Below the pieces are notes generated by a model, which had not been told where the DNA came from, did not search any database, and was given only the letters and a program-made list of their open reading frames with translations. The position numbers and the translations under genes are program-made. Below, piece by piece: positions 39,914 to 49,419 of a stretch of 64,000 nucleotides of DNA. Numbering within the stretch: position 1 is the first letter of the stretch; each line of letters starts with the position of its first letter. The stretch is from Gammaproteobacteria bacterium UBA5078 (GTDB taxonomy: Bacteria > Pseudomonadota > Gammaproteobacteria > Pseudomonadales > Pseudohongiellaceae), in assembly GCA_002416505.1 (NCBI GenBank), contig DIAM01000015.1, forward strand, positions 51,783 to 115,782, in the 5' to 3' direction.

Positions 39914-41005
39914 ATGATTACATTGGAATTGGATCTCGGGGAGCGCTCTTACCCCATCTTCATCGGCCCAGGTCTATTGGGTCAGGCAGACTTGCTGCGC
40001 CCCTATATAAAGGGCAGGCGGGTATTGATCGTGAGCAATGAGGTGGTTGCGCCACTGTATTTGTCTAAAGTGCAGGCCGCATTGGGCGACCTGCAATGCG
40101 ACGTGATCGTGCTGCCCGACGGCGAACACACGAAGACGCTACAGACGCTATCGCTGATCTACGACAAGCTCCTAGAGGGGCGTCACGAGCGCAGTAGTAC
40201 TCTGATTGCCCTTGGTGGCGGGGTGGTCGGCGACATCACCGGTTTTGCTGCCGCCACCTACCAGCGCGGCGTCAATTTCATTCAGATACCCACGACGCTA
40301 TTGTCACAAGTCGACTCCTCTGTGGGTGGCAAGACCGGCGTAAACCACCCGCTTGGCAAGAACATGATTGGGGCGTTCTACCAGCCGCAATGCGTCGTGG
40401 CCGATACGGACGTGTTGGCGAGTTTGCCGCCAAGGGAGTTGCGGGCTGGCATCGCGGAGGTCATCAAATATGGGCTCATCGACAATCTTGTCTTCCTGCA
40501 ATGGCTGGAAAGCAATATCGAAGGCTTGCTGGCCGGCGATAAAGATTTGCTCGCCGAGGCGGTCAGAGTAAGCTGTGCAGATAAAGCGCGTATCGTTGCC
40601 GCAGATGAGAAGGAGGGGGGCGTGCGCGCCCTGCTCAATCTCGGCCACACCTTCGGCCATGCTATCGAAAATGGCATGGGCTATGGGGTCTGGCTGCACG
40701 GCGAGGCCGTAGCGACGGGCATGGTAATGGCTGCGGATCTGTCCGCTCGGCTCGGCTACATGACTTGGGCTGAGGCCGCGAGGGCGAAGGCGTTGATCGA
40801 GCGCGCCGGGCTACCGGTGGTTCCGCCAACGCAGATGAATGCGCAGGACTTCCTTGAGTTGATGTCCTTTGATAAAAAGGTTCAAGGTGGCAAGATTCGC
40901 TTTATCCTAATGCAGGGTCTTGGTAAAAGTAGGATTGAAAGTAATATTGAGGCTGGTTTGCTGGAGCAAACATTGGAGGCGAAAGAACATCTGTGCCAAA
41001 ACTGA
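39914..41005 (+). CDS. aroB: 3-dehydroquinate synthase
   Basis: AroB converts DAHP to 3-dehydroquinate using NAD+ and a divalent metal. The 363-residue enzyme has LPDGEHTKTLQTL, ALGGGVVGDITGFAAATYQRG, QIPTTLLSQVDSSVGGKTGVN, the metal-ligand segments AEVIKYG and NLGHTFGHAIE, and WLHGEAVATGM. The reading frame overlaps the next gene by 13 bp. It forms one unit with aroK and the DamX-like gene. Confidence 0.98.
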   Translation: MITLELDLGERSYPIFIGPGLLGQADLLRPYIKGRRVLIVSNEVVAPLYLSKVQAALGDLQCDVIVLPDGEHTKTLQTLSLIYDKLLEGRHERSSTLIALGGGVVGDITGFAAATYQRGVNFIQIPTTLLSQVDSSVGGKTGVNHPLGKNMIGAFYQPQCVVADTDVLASLPPRELRAGIAEVIKYGLIDNLVFLQWLESNIEGLLAGDKDLLAEAVRVSCADKARIVAADEKEGGVRALLNLGHTFGHAIENGMGYGVWLHGEAVATGMVMAADLSARLGYMTWAEAARAKALIERAGLPVVPPTQMNAQDFLELMSFDKKVQGGKIRFILMQGLGKSRIESNIEAGLLEQTLEAKEHLCQN

Positions 41006-42567
41006 GTGAGAAACTAGCGGAGCTTGGTCTTTCAGCGAACCCCTTTGCGGCGGACACGCCCTTGGAGAGCCTTTTCCCCGGCGCCATGCGTCGCGCCAGC
41101 CTCGATCAGCTGCAATTATTGACTCGCGAGAGCGGCGATATCGTCGCTCTCATTGGCCCAGACGGGGCCGGCAAGACGACGCTCGCAGACTTTTTCACCC
41201 GCCGTGCGGAGCGCGACCAAGTCGTCGCCCGGACACGTGCGAGCATGCTCACTAGCCCCTCGCAACTTCTCGAAGAAATGTTCAAAGCCTTCGTCTTGGA
41301 CTTCCCTGCTCAGGCGAGTATCGCCCAGCTCAAACAGGTGTTGGCGCTGTATTTCCAAGCCGTTCAGAATCAATCGCGCACAGTCGTGTTGATCGTAGAC
41401 GACGCTCATGAGCTCGGGGACGATGCCTTCAATCTGCTGACTAAATTGGCGCTAGTGGATAACCCCGGTGGCACCTTCCACCTGATTCTGGTCGGGCAGA
41501 CCTCATTGATCGACATGCTTGAATACACCTGCCCGCAGAAAGAAGGGCAGAATCAATTTACCTCTATCCGCCTGCCCGAATTCAATCTGGACGAGACGCG
41601 AAATTACATTCGCTACCGGCTCAATGCGGTGGGTTTTAATGACGCCGACCCAGGCCGCACCCTGCCGTTCAGCAATCGCCAGATAGAGAAAATCCACAAA
41701 CTTTCCTCCGGCGTTCCCGCGGGGATCAACCAGGTCGCGGGGGATATGCTGTTCTCGAGTGGTCAGGGTCTTGCCTGGCTGGCGCCCGTGCTGCAGATTA
41801 AGCTGCCACGCAACTACGCCTATGCCGCTGGCGCTCTAGTATTCATCCTCTTAGTGGCCTTCCTCGTGGGCGGTGGCGATGAGCCGGTGCAGACCGCGCA
41901 GCGGCAGATATCCGTGCCAGTACCCCAAGCGCGAGAAGTCGCCACCGAACCGACCGCGGATGTGCAGGCCCAGGAGGCGCTCACATCGCCCTTCGCACAG
42001 ACCGATCCCGAACCAGTGCCCGTGGCAGATGCGACCTCCGCGGTAAGCGCTAGCGTTCCGGCGCCGCTTAGCGAGCCAGCACAATCTAACGCGACTAGCT
42101 CTGCGAGCAGTTCGGTTCCAGCACCAGTTGTGACGCCCCCGCCGGCTCCGGTCGTGACTAGCCAGCCGAGTACTGTGGCGGCAACTCCCGCGTCTGCACC
42201 GGCCAGTCAGGCGGTCGCCGCGGCGCCAACCCGGCCTGCGCCGACAGCCGCGCCGGCCACAAATTCTCTGAGTGCGCAGCGTGAGCGCATCATGAGCCTG
42301 CCAGCCTCGCAATTCACCGTGCAACTGCTTGGGGCTTCATCACGCAGCAATGTCGAGGCCTTCGTGCAGCGCAATAGTGCGAGCCCCCTCTACTGGTTCG
42401 AATCGCAAAACCAGGGGCGCCCCTGGTACGTGGTGATACATGGTAGTTATCCCAGTCGAGCCGCCGCGACCAGTGCCGCCTCTGGCTTGAGTGGAGAGCT
42501 CGGTCGCCTGCAGCCTTGGGTGCGGAGCATCGGGGCTGTGCAAAACGACATCCAACCGAGTAACTAG
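40993..42567 (+). CDS. DamX-like AAA+ and SPOR domain protein
   Basis: DamX-type proteins join an AAA+ domain to a SPOR domain and act at the division septum. The 524-residue protein has Walker A ALIGPDGAGKTTLADFF near residue 57, Walker B TVVLIVDDAHEL, a C-terminal helical lid, one membrane helix (~residues 275-295), a long Pro/Ala/Ser/Thr-rich periplasmic linker, and a C-terminal SPOR domain (FTVQLLGASSRSNVEAFVQR, then GRPWYVVIHGSYPSRAAATS). GTG start at 40993 overlaps aroB. The aroK-aroB-damX order matches Escherichia and relatives. Confidence 0.92.
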   Translation: MPKLSEKLAELGLSANPFAADTPLESLFPGAMRRASLDQLQLLTRESGDIVALIGPDGAGKTTLADFFTRRAERDQVVARTRASMLTSPSQLLEEMFKAFVLDFPAQASIAQLKQVLALYFQAVQNQSRTVVLIVDDAHELGDDAFNLLTKLALVDNPGGTFHLILVGQTSLIDMLEYTCPQKEGQNQFTSIRLPEFNLDETRNYIRYRLNAVGFNDADPGRTLPFSNRQIEKIHKLSSGVPAGINQVAGDMLFSSGQGLAWLAPVLQIKLPRNYAYAAGALVFILLVAFLVGGGDEPVQTAQRQISVPVPQAREVATEPTADVQAQEALTSPFAQTDPEPVPVADATSAVSASVPAPLSEPAQSNATSSASSSVPAPVVTPPPAPVVTSQPSTVAATPASAPASQAVAAAPTRPAPTAAPATNSLSAQRERIMSLPASQFTVQLLGASSRSNVEAFVQRNSASPLYWFESQNQGRPWYVVIHGSYPSRAAATSAASGLSGELGRLQPWVRSIGAVQNDIQPSN

Positions 42568-42728
42568 TGAGGGCGGAGTTTGTTCTGCCCCTGCACGCTG
42601 TGTAGAATGTCCCGCCGTTTGATCCGCTATCGCCACTGCGCTCGTATGCCCTTAGCATGTGTAGAGCATCTGAGGCGACCGGTGTTTAGAACCGAATCCA
42701 ATCTGCAGTACAGCATGAGGAGTTTGCA

Positions 42729-43796
42729 TTGACAGCTTTGAAGAATGACAGATTTTTGCGCGCCCTAGCCGGCGAACCAGTCGACATGACGCCAGTGTGG
42801 ATGATGCGACAGGCGGGGCGTTACTTGCCCGAGTACCGCGCGACGCGCAAATTGGCTGGTGATTTCATGAGTCTATGTCGCAACGCGGAATTGGCCTGCG
42901 AGGTCACGATGCAGCCTCTGCGCCGCTATGCGATGGATGCCGCGATCCTGTTCTCCGATATTCTGACCATTCCCGATGCGATGGGGCAGGGCCTGTACTT
43001 CACCGAGGGCGAGGGGCCGCGTTTTCGTAAGGTGGTGCGCAGTGCGAAAGACGTTGAGCTACTGCCCGAGCTCGATACTGCCAAGGACCTGTCCTATGTC
43101 ACCGATGCAGTCTCCGTCATTCGCCGCGAACTGAACGGCTCCGTGCCGCTGATCGGCTTCTCCGGCAGCCCCTGGACCTTGGCGACCTATATGATCGAGG
43201 GCAGTGGCAGCAAAGACTTCCGCAATGCCAAGGCCTTTATGTTCAACGAGCCCGAGGCCATGCACCAGTTACTAGACAAGCTCGCGCGCGCGGTCATCAA
43301 CTATCTCAATGCGCAAATCGCCGCCGGTGCACAAGCCGTGCAGATCTTCGACACGTGGGGCGGTGTGCTCTCCACACCGGCTTACCGAGAGTTCTCGTTG
43401 GCCTATATGCAGAAGATCGTGGCTGGGCTGACCAAGGAGTCAGAGGGTCGCAAGGTGCCAGTAATTCTGTTCACGAAGAACGGTGGCCTGTGGCTAGAGG
43501 AGATCGCCGCAAGTGGCTGCGATTGTGTGGGCTTGGATTGGACCGTCGAGATCGGCCGGGCGCGAGCGCTCATCGGCTCGAAGACCTCGTTGCAAGGCAA
43601 TATGGACCCGACCATTCTGTACTCCACGCCGAAGAGCATTCGAGCAGAGGTGGCGCGCATTCTGAAGGACTACGGTCCGGGCGAAGGCCATGTGTTCAAC
43701 CTCGGTCACGGCATTACCCCGGATGTGGACCCAGCCAATGTCGCCGTATTCGTCGAGTCGGTTCATGAGTTCTCCCAGCAATATCATCAGAGCTAA
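42729..43796 (+). CDS. hemE: Uroporphyrinogen decarboxylase
   Basis: HemE removes four carboxyl groups from uroporphyrinogen III in haem synthesis. The 355-residue protein begins TALKNDRFLRALAGEPVDMT and has PVWMMRQAGRYLPEYR, the family fingerprint with the substrate-binding Arg residues, FSDILTIPDAMG with the catalytic Asp, GFSGSPWTLATYMIEG, and LQGNMDPTILY. It uses a TTG start at 42729 with AGGAG upstream (42716-42720). Confidence 0.98.
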   Translation: MTALKNDRFLRALAGEPVDMTPVWMMRQAGRYLPEYRATRKLAGDFMSLCRNAELACEVTMQPLRRYAMDAAILFSDILTIPDAMGQGLYFTEGEGPRFRKVVRSAKDVELLPELDTAKDLSYVTDAVSVIRRELNGSVPLIGFSGSPWTLATYMIEGSGSKDFRNAKAFMFNEPEAMHQLLDKLARAVINYLNAQIAAGAQAVQIFDTWGGVLSTPAYREFSLAYMQKIVAGLTKESEGRKVPVILFTKNGGLWLEEIAASGCDCVGLDWTVEIGRARALIGSKTSLQGNMDPTILYSTPKSIRAEVARILKDYGPGEGHVFNLGHGITPDVDPANVAVFVESVHEFSQQYHQS

Positions 43797-44343
43797 GCTT
43801 GACGATGTGCCGATCCTGGCCAGCGCAGAGCTGGCCTTTGTCGGCATAGGCTCGAACCTCGCCACAGACCAAGACGAGCCCATAGTCTTGCTGCAGCGCG
43901 CCTTTGCGGCGCTCGCCCTGCTGAGCGACTATCCAATACTAGTGTCCTCGCTCTGGGAGAGCATGCCGCTCGACTGCCCCGCCGGCTCGCCGCGTTTCGT
44001 CAACGCAGTGGCGGCGCTGCGGCCTCGCCACAATGATCCGCGACAATTGCTTAGCAGCCTGCAAAAGATAGAGGACGACTTCGGGCGTAGGCGCGGCGCC
44101 GTGCGCAACGCGCCGCGCACGCTCGATCTGGATATCTTGAGCTTCGGCGCAGCCCTCATGCACGAGGCGGCATTAACGCTGCCGCACCCGCGCATGCATG
44201 AGCGCGCATTCGTCTTAAAACCCTTGCTGGAGATAGCGCCAAACTACCGGGTACCCGGTATGAAACGCCCAGCCAGCGCGCTTTTGCGGGAAATTGTGGG
44301 GCAGGGCACATTAACTCCAATAAATTTGCCTAAGTCTCTGTAA
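43765..44343 (+). CDS. folK: 2-amino-4-hydroxy-6-hydroxymethyldihydropteridine diphosphokinase
   Basis: FolK (HPPK) transfers pyrophosphate to the pterin in folate synthesis. Visible motifs are FVGIGSNL, ALLSDYPILVSSLWESMPLD, FVNAVAALRP, IEDDFGRRRGAVRNAPRTLDLDIL (catalytic Arg/Asp loop) and LTLPHPRMHERAFVL. The ATG at 43765 overlaps the end of hemE by 32 bp; its N-terminal ~25 residues before the HPPK fold are variable. Pairing with hemE is unusual compared with panB or folB neighbours. Confidence 0.93.
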   Translation: MSSPSNIIRAKLDDVPILASAELAFVGIGSNLATDQDEPIVLLQRAFAALALLSDYPILVSSLWESMPLDCPAGSPRFVNAVAALRPRHNDPRQLLSSLQKIEDDFGRRRGAVRNAPRTLDLDILSFGAALMHEAALTLPHPRMHERAFVLKPLLEIAPNYRVPGMKRPASALLREIVGQGTLTPINLPKSL

Positions 44344-44473
44344 GTTTCTTTTCCCGTGTGTATACTAAGCGTTCTTGCATTGCGCCAAAAGAGTGCGGCT
44401 ATGGGTTTTTCGTCTGTTTAAGCGAGGATCCAAGTCTAAAAAAGCGAGAAAACTGGCTTCAAGGGGCTATAAA

Positions 44474-45379
44474 GTGAAAAATTTACGATTCAAGAAAGGT
44501 TTGATGACGGTGGCTCTATGCTGCTGCGCGCACGCCATTCCTGTATCGGCCCAAGATATTCCAAGCGTAGATGACAAGAACTTGTCACTGTTTGGTCGTT
44601 TCTACAGTAACTTCAATAATGCTCAGGGCGCGCAGCCAGCGCCTTTCTCGGGCGAATCGAATAATAACGTCAACCTCGGCATGTTTTACTCCCCGGCCAA
44701 GGGCTTCGATTTGCGCGCCGATGCATGGCGTGTCGAGCTCGATAAACCGTTTGCCACAGCTCAAGCGGTGCCCGAGGTAAGCTTGAGCGCTCCGGTAGCC
44801 GGACCTGGCACCGGTCTGTATATAGATGACTCTAATCTGTATGCGGGTCTACTCGAGGCGCCCTCTGTAAAGAATACCGTCAATCCCGGTGAATTAGCGA
44901 AAGGCGTCGACCTAAGCGCCTCCTATGTGTGGGAGTCGCCTCGCTTCGGTCAGTTCATCGTCAGCACTAAGGCCACCTACCTATACGATACCGCGAAGAC
45001 CAATAATCTTCTCGATAGCAGCTTGACGCCCATTAGCGATAGTACTCTATTGCCGAAGGGCACCGATCTGCAGAGTAGCCTAATGTTGACCTGGCAGGTT
45101 GGGCAGCATACGGCGAGTGCCGTGACTCATTATTTCGATTCCTTCGAAGATATCGGCAAGTTAAATCTCGAGCAACTCAACGAGTTGGTTGGCGACTTAA
45201 CTACACTCGACCTGCAATACGGTTATAACCTGAAGACCGGCAAGCAAGGGCAGGCCCAGTTCTCTGTTGGTGTTCGCAATCTGTTCGATGCGCGCCCAGA
45301 TCAAATTCTGCCCACGCCAAGCAGCGCGATCGAGCGGCAAGGCCGGGTGGCCTACGGCTCGATCAAGTATCAGTTCTAA
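44474..45379 (+). CDS. Small outer-membrane beta-barrel protein, TonB-receptor-like C-terminal part
   Basis: The ~301-residue product is not assigned to a known family. A signal peptide is likely (VKNLRFKKGLMTVALCCCAH, cleavage near PVSAQ). The rest alternates polar and hydrophobic residues like a beta barrel (LSLFGRFYSNFNN, VNLGMFYSPAKGFDLRADA, LDLSASYVWE-like segments), and the C terminus, AQFSVGVRNLFDARPDQILP then VAYGSIKYQF, resembles the last strands of TonB-dependent receptors, including the terminal aromatic. There is no plug domain or TonB box. GTG at 44474 follows AAGGGG. It is convergent with comF. Confidence 0.65.
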   Translation: MKNLRFKKGLMTVALCCCAHAIPVSAQDIPSVDDKNLSLFGRFYSNFNNAQGAQPAPFSGESNNNVNLGMFYSPAKGFDLRADAWRVELDKPFATAQAVPEVSLSAPVAGPGTGLYIDDSNLYAGLLEAPSVKNTVNPGELAKGVDLSASYVWESPRFGQFIVSTKATYLYDTAKTNNLLDSSLTPISDSTLLPKGTDLQSSLMLTWQVGQHTASAVTHYFDSFEDIGKLNLEQLNELVGDLTTLDLQYGYNLKTGKQGQAQFSVGVRNLFDARPDQILPTPSSAIERQGRVAYGSIKYQF

Positions 45380-45381
45380 GC

Positions 45382-46086
45382 TCAACTCACTCGCGCAAGA
45401 CAGGCTACATCCACTCGCTCGACCCCCTCTTTCTTAAGTAAGTAAGCGATCGCTTGCACCGTTGCCATCGTAGTCACTACGTCGTCAACGATGACGATAT
45501 GGCGAGGAGTGTTCTTCATCGCCTCCGTCACCAGTCGAAAAGCCCCCTGGACATTCTTCTTGCGTGCGGCAGCGCTGAGCCCGCGTTGTGGCACGCTCGC
45601 GCGCACGCGTTCGCAATAGCCGCGCACGACGGGGATGTGCAAATGGTGGGAGAGCTGCCGGGCGATCTCGAGACTTTGGTTGAAACCCCGCATTCGCAGC
45701 CGCGCCGTATGGAGAGGGACCGGGAGTAGGGCGTCTGGCGGCGTAGCGCCGTACCTAGGCGCTAGGCGCTGCGCTAACAAATGGCCCAGTGCGCGCCCGA
45801 TGCTGAAGCGGCCGTGAAACTTGAGGTGCGCAACCAACTCTCGCAATGGGAACACATAGTCGCCCAGCGGGTAGCAGCGATCGAAAGGGGGTGGGGCGAC
45901 GCTGCACTGGCCACACAGGCGCTGGTTTGGTGGGCTTGGCCCGAGTGACAGGGCGCAGCGCAGACAGGAAGATTCGATGCGAGGTAGGTTGGCCTGACAG
46001 GGCGCGCACAGCGCGAATTCGCCCGTCGCGCTAGCCCCGCAGAGTACACAGCTGTTTGCGCCGCTGAGGATTGAGGGTAGGGGCAT
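45382..46086 (-). CDS. ComF family phosphoribosyltransferase-like protein
   Basis: ComF proteins (GntX-like) take part in DNA uptake and use in competent bacteria. The ~234-residue protein has an N-terminal zinc-binding Cys cluster (CVLCGAS, CAPCQ, CLRCALSLG and CGQCS), a central SIGRALGHLLAQ and LPVPLHTARLRMRGFNQSLEIA, and the PRPP-binding loop IVIVDDVVTTMATVQAI. The start at 46086 has GAGGAG upstream. The biochemical function of the phosphoribosyltransferase-like domain is not defined. Confidence 0.92.
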   Translation of the reverse strand: MPLPSILSGANSCVLCGASATGEFALCAPCQANLPRIESSCLRCALSLGPSPPNQRLCGQCSVAPPPFDRCYPLGDYVFPLRELVAHLKFHGRFSIGRALGHLLAQRLAPRYGATPPDALLPVPLHTARLRMRGFNQSLEIARQLSHHLHIPVVRGYCERVRASVPQRGLSAAARKKNVQGAFRLVTEAMKNTPRHIVIVDDVVTTMATVQAIAYLLKKEGVERVDVACLARVS

Positions 46087-46224
46087 GGCATCTCCTCGCT
46101 TACGCGAGCGCACTAGGAGGTTAATTTCAGTATAGGCTATACAGCGGAATTGACCTGCGCCGCTGTGCTGGGTAACGTAAAGTCGCCCTAGGCAATAGGG
46201 TCTAAATAATCATTGGGGAAAGAC

Positions 46225-48018
46225 ATGACAGGCTACAGCGCGCCAATTCGAGATATGCAATTTGTCCTGCACGAGGTGCAAGGTGCAGAGGCCTTGTTCG
46301 CCTCCATGGCAGGCACTGCCGAGATTACTAGTGACCTCATTGACGCGGTGTTGGAAAGTGCGGCGCAGATCGCACAGGAGGTGTTGGCTCCGATCAATCG
46401 CGCGGGAGACGAAGAAGGCTGTCGTCTCAACGATGGCAAGGTGACTACCCCGAAGGGTTTCAAAGAGGCCTATACGGCCTTCGCCGAGGGGGGCTGGATT
46501 GGGCTCTCTGGCGACCCGCAATACGGTGGTCAGGGCATGCCGAAAGTGCTCGCCGTGCTGTTCGAGGAGATGATCATGGCGGCCAATTCATCCTTCGCGC
46601 TCTACCCGATCCTCAGTGCCGGGGCGAGCCTAGCCCTGGCGCGTCATGGCAGCGAAGAGCTCAAGCAGCGCTATCTCCCTAAGCTCTATAGTGGTGAGTG
46701 GTCGGGCACGATGTGCCTGACCGAGGCGCACGCCGGCACCGACCTCGGCATCATCAAGACCCGTGCAATCCCCAATGCCGATGGCAGCTATCAGCTCAGC
46801 GGTACGAAGATATTTATCACCGGTGGCGACCACGATCTCAACGCCAATATTATTCATTTAGTCTTGGCCAAGTTGCCCGATGCGCCTGAGGGGCCTAAGG
46901 GTATTTCTTTGTTCGTGGTGCCGCGTCATCTCGACGATGAGGCGGGCAATCCGACCACGCCTAATAATGTGTCTTGTGGCGCCATTGAGCACAAGATGGG
47001 CATCAAGGGGTCTGCCACCTGTGTGCTCAACTTCGATGATGCGCAGGGCTTTCTCGTGGGTGAGCTCAATAAGGGCCTGAACTATATGTTCACCATGATG
47101 AACTATGAGCGGCTCTCGATAGGCTTGCAGGGCCTCGGGCTCGCCGATAGCTCCTACCGCATCGCGGCGCAGTATGCCCGCGATCGCGTGCAGGGACGCA
47201 GTGCGCAGGGTGTGCAAGAGGCGCACAGCCCCGCCGATCCCATCATTGTGCATGCCGACGTGCGGCGCATGCTGCTGACGGTGCGCGCCGACACCGAGGC
47301 GGGTAGAGCTCTCGCGGTCTATGTCGCCAGTCAATTAGATGTTGCGCACTTCCACGGCGATGAGCAGCGCCGCGCACGTGCCGCAAAGCTAGTCGCCTTA
47401 CTGACCCCGATCGCGAAGGCGGCATTCTCGGACCGCGGCTTCGAGGGCTGTGTGATGGCGCAGCAGGTACTCGGTGGCCATGGCTATGTGCGGGAGTGGG
47501 GCCTGGAGCAAAATGTTCGCGACGCGCGCATCGCGCAGATCTATGAGGGCACCAATGGCATTCAGGCGCTCGATCTGGCCGGGCGCAAACTGGTGCGCGA
47601 TCGTGATGGCCTCCTCGAGGTGCTTGTCGAAGAGATCGAAACATTCATTGCCGAACACGGCGAGCTGGCACCCCTAGCGCCGAGTATTGCGGCACTCAAG
47701 GTGGCACTTGGCTGTGTGGTCGACGTCAGCACTTGGCTTAAGGAGGCTGCGCAGTTGGATGCGGATGAGATCGGGGCGGCTTCGGTGCCCTATCTAAGAT
47801 TGATGACCATGCTGCTCTACGCCTTCATGTGGGCGCGAATGGAACGGGCCGCTCGCGACGGGCTCGCCAAGAATGCCGCGAACGAGAACTTCTATGCGGC
47901 CAAATTAAAGACGGCCGAATTTTTTCGCGCGCGAATGATGCCCGGTGTTCAGGCGCTCGTCGAGGAAATAAAAGGGGGTTGTGCGGTGCTAATGGCAATG
48001 GACGCAGATCAGTTCTGA
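46225..48018 (+). CDS. Acyl-CoA dehydrogenase with C-terminal extension (DmdC-like)
   Basis: This ~597-residue flavoenzyme belongs to the long acyl-CoA dehydrogenases with an extra C-terminal domain, which includes 3-methylmercaptopropionyl-CoA dehydrogenase (DmdC). It starts YSAPIRDMQFVLHEV as that subgroup does, with MCLTEAHAGTDLGIIKT (FAD/substrate region), IFITGGDHDL, IEHKMGIKGSATCVL and QIYEGTNGIQALDLAGRK (catalytic Glu segment). The substrate is not settled: such enzymes may act on DMSP-derived or aromatic/other acyl-CoAs. The ATG at 46225 is preferred, with GGGGAAAG upstream. It ends in a perfect hairpin overlapping its stop. Confidence 0.92.
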   Translation: MTGYSAPIRDMQFVLHEVQGAEALFASMAGTAEITSDLIDAVLESAAQIAQEVLAPINRAGDEEGCRLNDGKVTTPKGFKEAYTAFAEGGWIGLSGDPQYGGQGMPKVLAVLFEEMIMAANSSFALYPILSAGASLALARHGSEELKQRYLPKLYSGEWSGTMCLTEAHAGTDLGIIKTRAIPNADGSYQLSGTKIFITGGDHDLNANIIHLVLAKLPDAPEGPKGISLFVVPRHLDDEAGNPTTPNNVSCGAIEHKMGIKGSATCVLNFDDAQGFLVGELNKGLNYMFTMMNYERLSIGLQGLGLADSSYRIAAQYARDRVQGRSAQGVQEAHSPADPIIVHADVRRMLLTVRADTEAGRALAVYVASQLDVAHFHGDEQRRARAAKLVALLTPIAKAAFSDRGFEGCVMAQQVLGGHGYVREWGLEQNVRDARIAQIYEGTNGIQALDLAGRKLVRDRDGLLEVLVEEIETFIAEHGELAPLAPSIAALKVALGCVVDVSTWLKEAAQLDADEIGAASVPYLRLMTMLLYAFMWARMERAARDGLAKNAANENFYAAKLKTAEFFRARMMPGVQALVEEIKGGCAVLMAMDADQF

Positions 48019-48026
48019 TCTGCGTC
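48001..48026. repeat. Perfect hairpin across the acyl-CoA dehydrogenase stop
   Basis: GACGCAGATCAG (48001-48012) and CTGATCTGCGTC (48015-48026) form a perfect 12-bp stem with only TT between, or 11 bp with a 4-nt loop. It encodes the last residues and stop of the dehydrogenase and sits in a convergent junction. There is no T-run. It may be a bidirectional terminator or a 3'-end stabiliser. Confidence 0.6.
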
Positions 48027-48046
48027 CGCGCTCATGTAGGAGTCGA

Positions 48047-48793
48047 CTAGATTGACCACTCGAAGGCGTCGGAGATCATCGCCTGGTATTTGTCCAAGGG
48101 CTCGTCTTTCTCGCCGACGATGATGAGGTTGCCTTCGCCGAAGGGGATGATCTTGCCGGCGAAGCGCGAATCGTTGACATCGAAAGTGGTCGTGACGGGT
48201 GAGTTGTGAACCACCATGACGGACACTGAACCCTTCTCGCCGTCCAGCACGATGTGGGCACCCTTGCTGTTCGACGCGATATTGCAGCCGTTGGCAAATT
48301 TGATGTGCATCTGTTTGATGCGTTCCTCATTGCGCAGGTGTCCGCCTGCCTCTTTCAGTACAGAGTTTATCTGCGCGAGGCTAGCGTCCTCACGCTTGGT
48401 ATCATAGCGTGCCACTTCGCGGTAGACGTGGCCGATGACCTCGTCGTGGAATTTTAGGTCTGAGGCGCTCGGGCGCGCGGTGATCAGGCCCGGCGACAGG
48501 ATCAGGCCAAGAGCGACTACTAGGCTTGCCGCCACTGCGATATAGCGCGTCGTTTTGGGCTTGCTCGCCACTATCGCATCGTTGGCCGCTAACTCTTCGC
48601 GGGCCATCAGCCTCGCTTTGAGCTCGCTAGGGACCGCGATGGACTGTGCAGCTGCGCTCACGCGGGCATCGAGTGCCTGTAGCTGCTGGAGCAACGCCGT
48701 ACGTTCGGGGCTAGATCGCGCCGCGGCCAGAAACTCTGGGTCTTGGTTCTGTGGGTCGGCGAACGCGTTTCTTCTAAACTCTAAGTCATCCAT
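48047..48793 (-). CDS. DUF3379 membrane protein, probable anti-sigma factor
   Basis: DUF3379 proteins occur next to ECF sigma factors in gammaproteobacteria and are likely anti-sigma factors. The 248-residue protein has a cytoplasmic N-terminal helical part (MDDLEFRRNAFADPQNQDPE, then QAQ-rich ALDARVSAAAQSI), one membrane helix (YIAVAASLVVALGLILSPGL near residues 83-102), and a periplasmic C-terminal domain (VLKEAGGHLRN, NGCNIASNSKGAHIVLDG) with a conserved Cys. It follows the sigma gene with a 74-base gap and is co-directional. Confidence 0.85.
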   Translation of the reverse strand: MDDLEFRRNAFADPQNQDPEFLAAARSSPERTALLQQLQALDARVSAAAQSIAVPSELKARLMAREELAANDAIVASKPKTTRYIAVAASLVVALGLILSPGLITARPSASDLKFHDEVIGHVYREVARYDTKREDASLAQINSVLKEAGGHLRNEERIKQMHIKFANGCNIASNSKGAHIVLDGEKGSVSVMVVHNSPVTTTFDVNDSRFAGKIIPFGEGNLIIVGEKDEPLDKYQAMISDAFEWSI

Positions 48794-48867
48794 TTGGTTT
48801 GGACTCTTATAAGGGGGTTGATGCCCTTTGTTTTGTGGATATCAAATGGACCGACTTTTGGTCGATC

Positions 48868-49419
48868 CTATTCATCTTGTGGTTCGTCGAGGCTCTCATC
48901 TGGATTGCCGTCAGGAAAGAAAACATGTTTGAGCTTTCCACGCGCCCGAAATAGGCGCGTCATGACGGTGTTATTGTTCAGATCGAGAATCGCGGCGATT
49001 TCCTTTCCACTGAAACCCCCAACTACCTGTAATAGAAGGGGCTCTCTATAATCCTTTTCCAAGGAAGCAATCGCTTCGTGCAGAAGGCGCCGGTCCAAAC
49101 GCTGGTCGGGCTCGCTCTCGAAAGAGTCTGCGATTGATTGGTCTTCGATGTCGACTAACTCTGGCCTGTAGCGCTCATAGAGTCTGGCATTCTCACGTCT
49201 CAGAATGGTAAATAGCCACGCCTTTGCGGCTTTATCGTTCTGTAAGCTGTCCAAAGACCGCCATGCACGCAAAAAAGTTTCCTGCACGAGATCTTCGGCC
49301 AGGGCGCCATTTTTGCAGAGCCAATAGGCATAGCGATATACGTCTTGGTATAACGCATCGACAAGCGCTTCATAGCGCACTCTCTTTCGTCTATCGTCCA
49401 AGACCGGGGTTTCGCTCAT
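48868..49419 (-). CDS. ECF-type RNA polymerase sigma factor
   Basis: This 183-residue sigma-70 family protein has region 2 (VYRYAYWLCKNGALAEDLVQ, ETFLRAWRSLDS) and region 4 (SLEKDYREPLLLQVVGGFSG, KEIAAILDLNNNTVMTRLFR) with a helix-turn-helix for -35 recognition. Regions 1.1 and 3 are absent, so it is an ECF sigma. The acidic C terminus is short. Partnered with the DUF3379 gene, it should respond to an envelope or cytosolic signal, but the stimulus is unknown. Confidence 0.92.
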   Translation of the reverse strand: MSETPVLDDRRKRVRYEALVDALYQDVYRYAYWLCKNGALAEDLVQETFLRAWRSLDSLQNDKAAKAWLFTILRRENARLYERYRPELVDIEDQSIADSFESEPDQRLDRRLLHEAIASLEKDYREPLLLQVVGGFSGKEIAAILDLNNNTVMTRLFRARGKLKHVFFPDGNPDESLDEPQDE

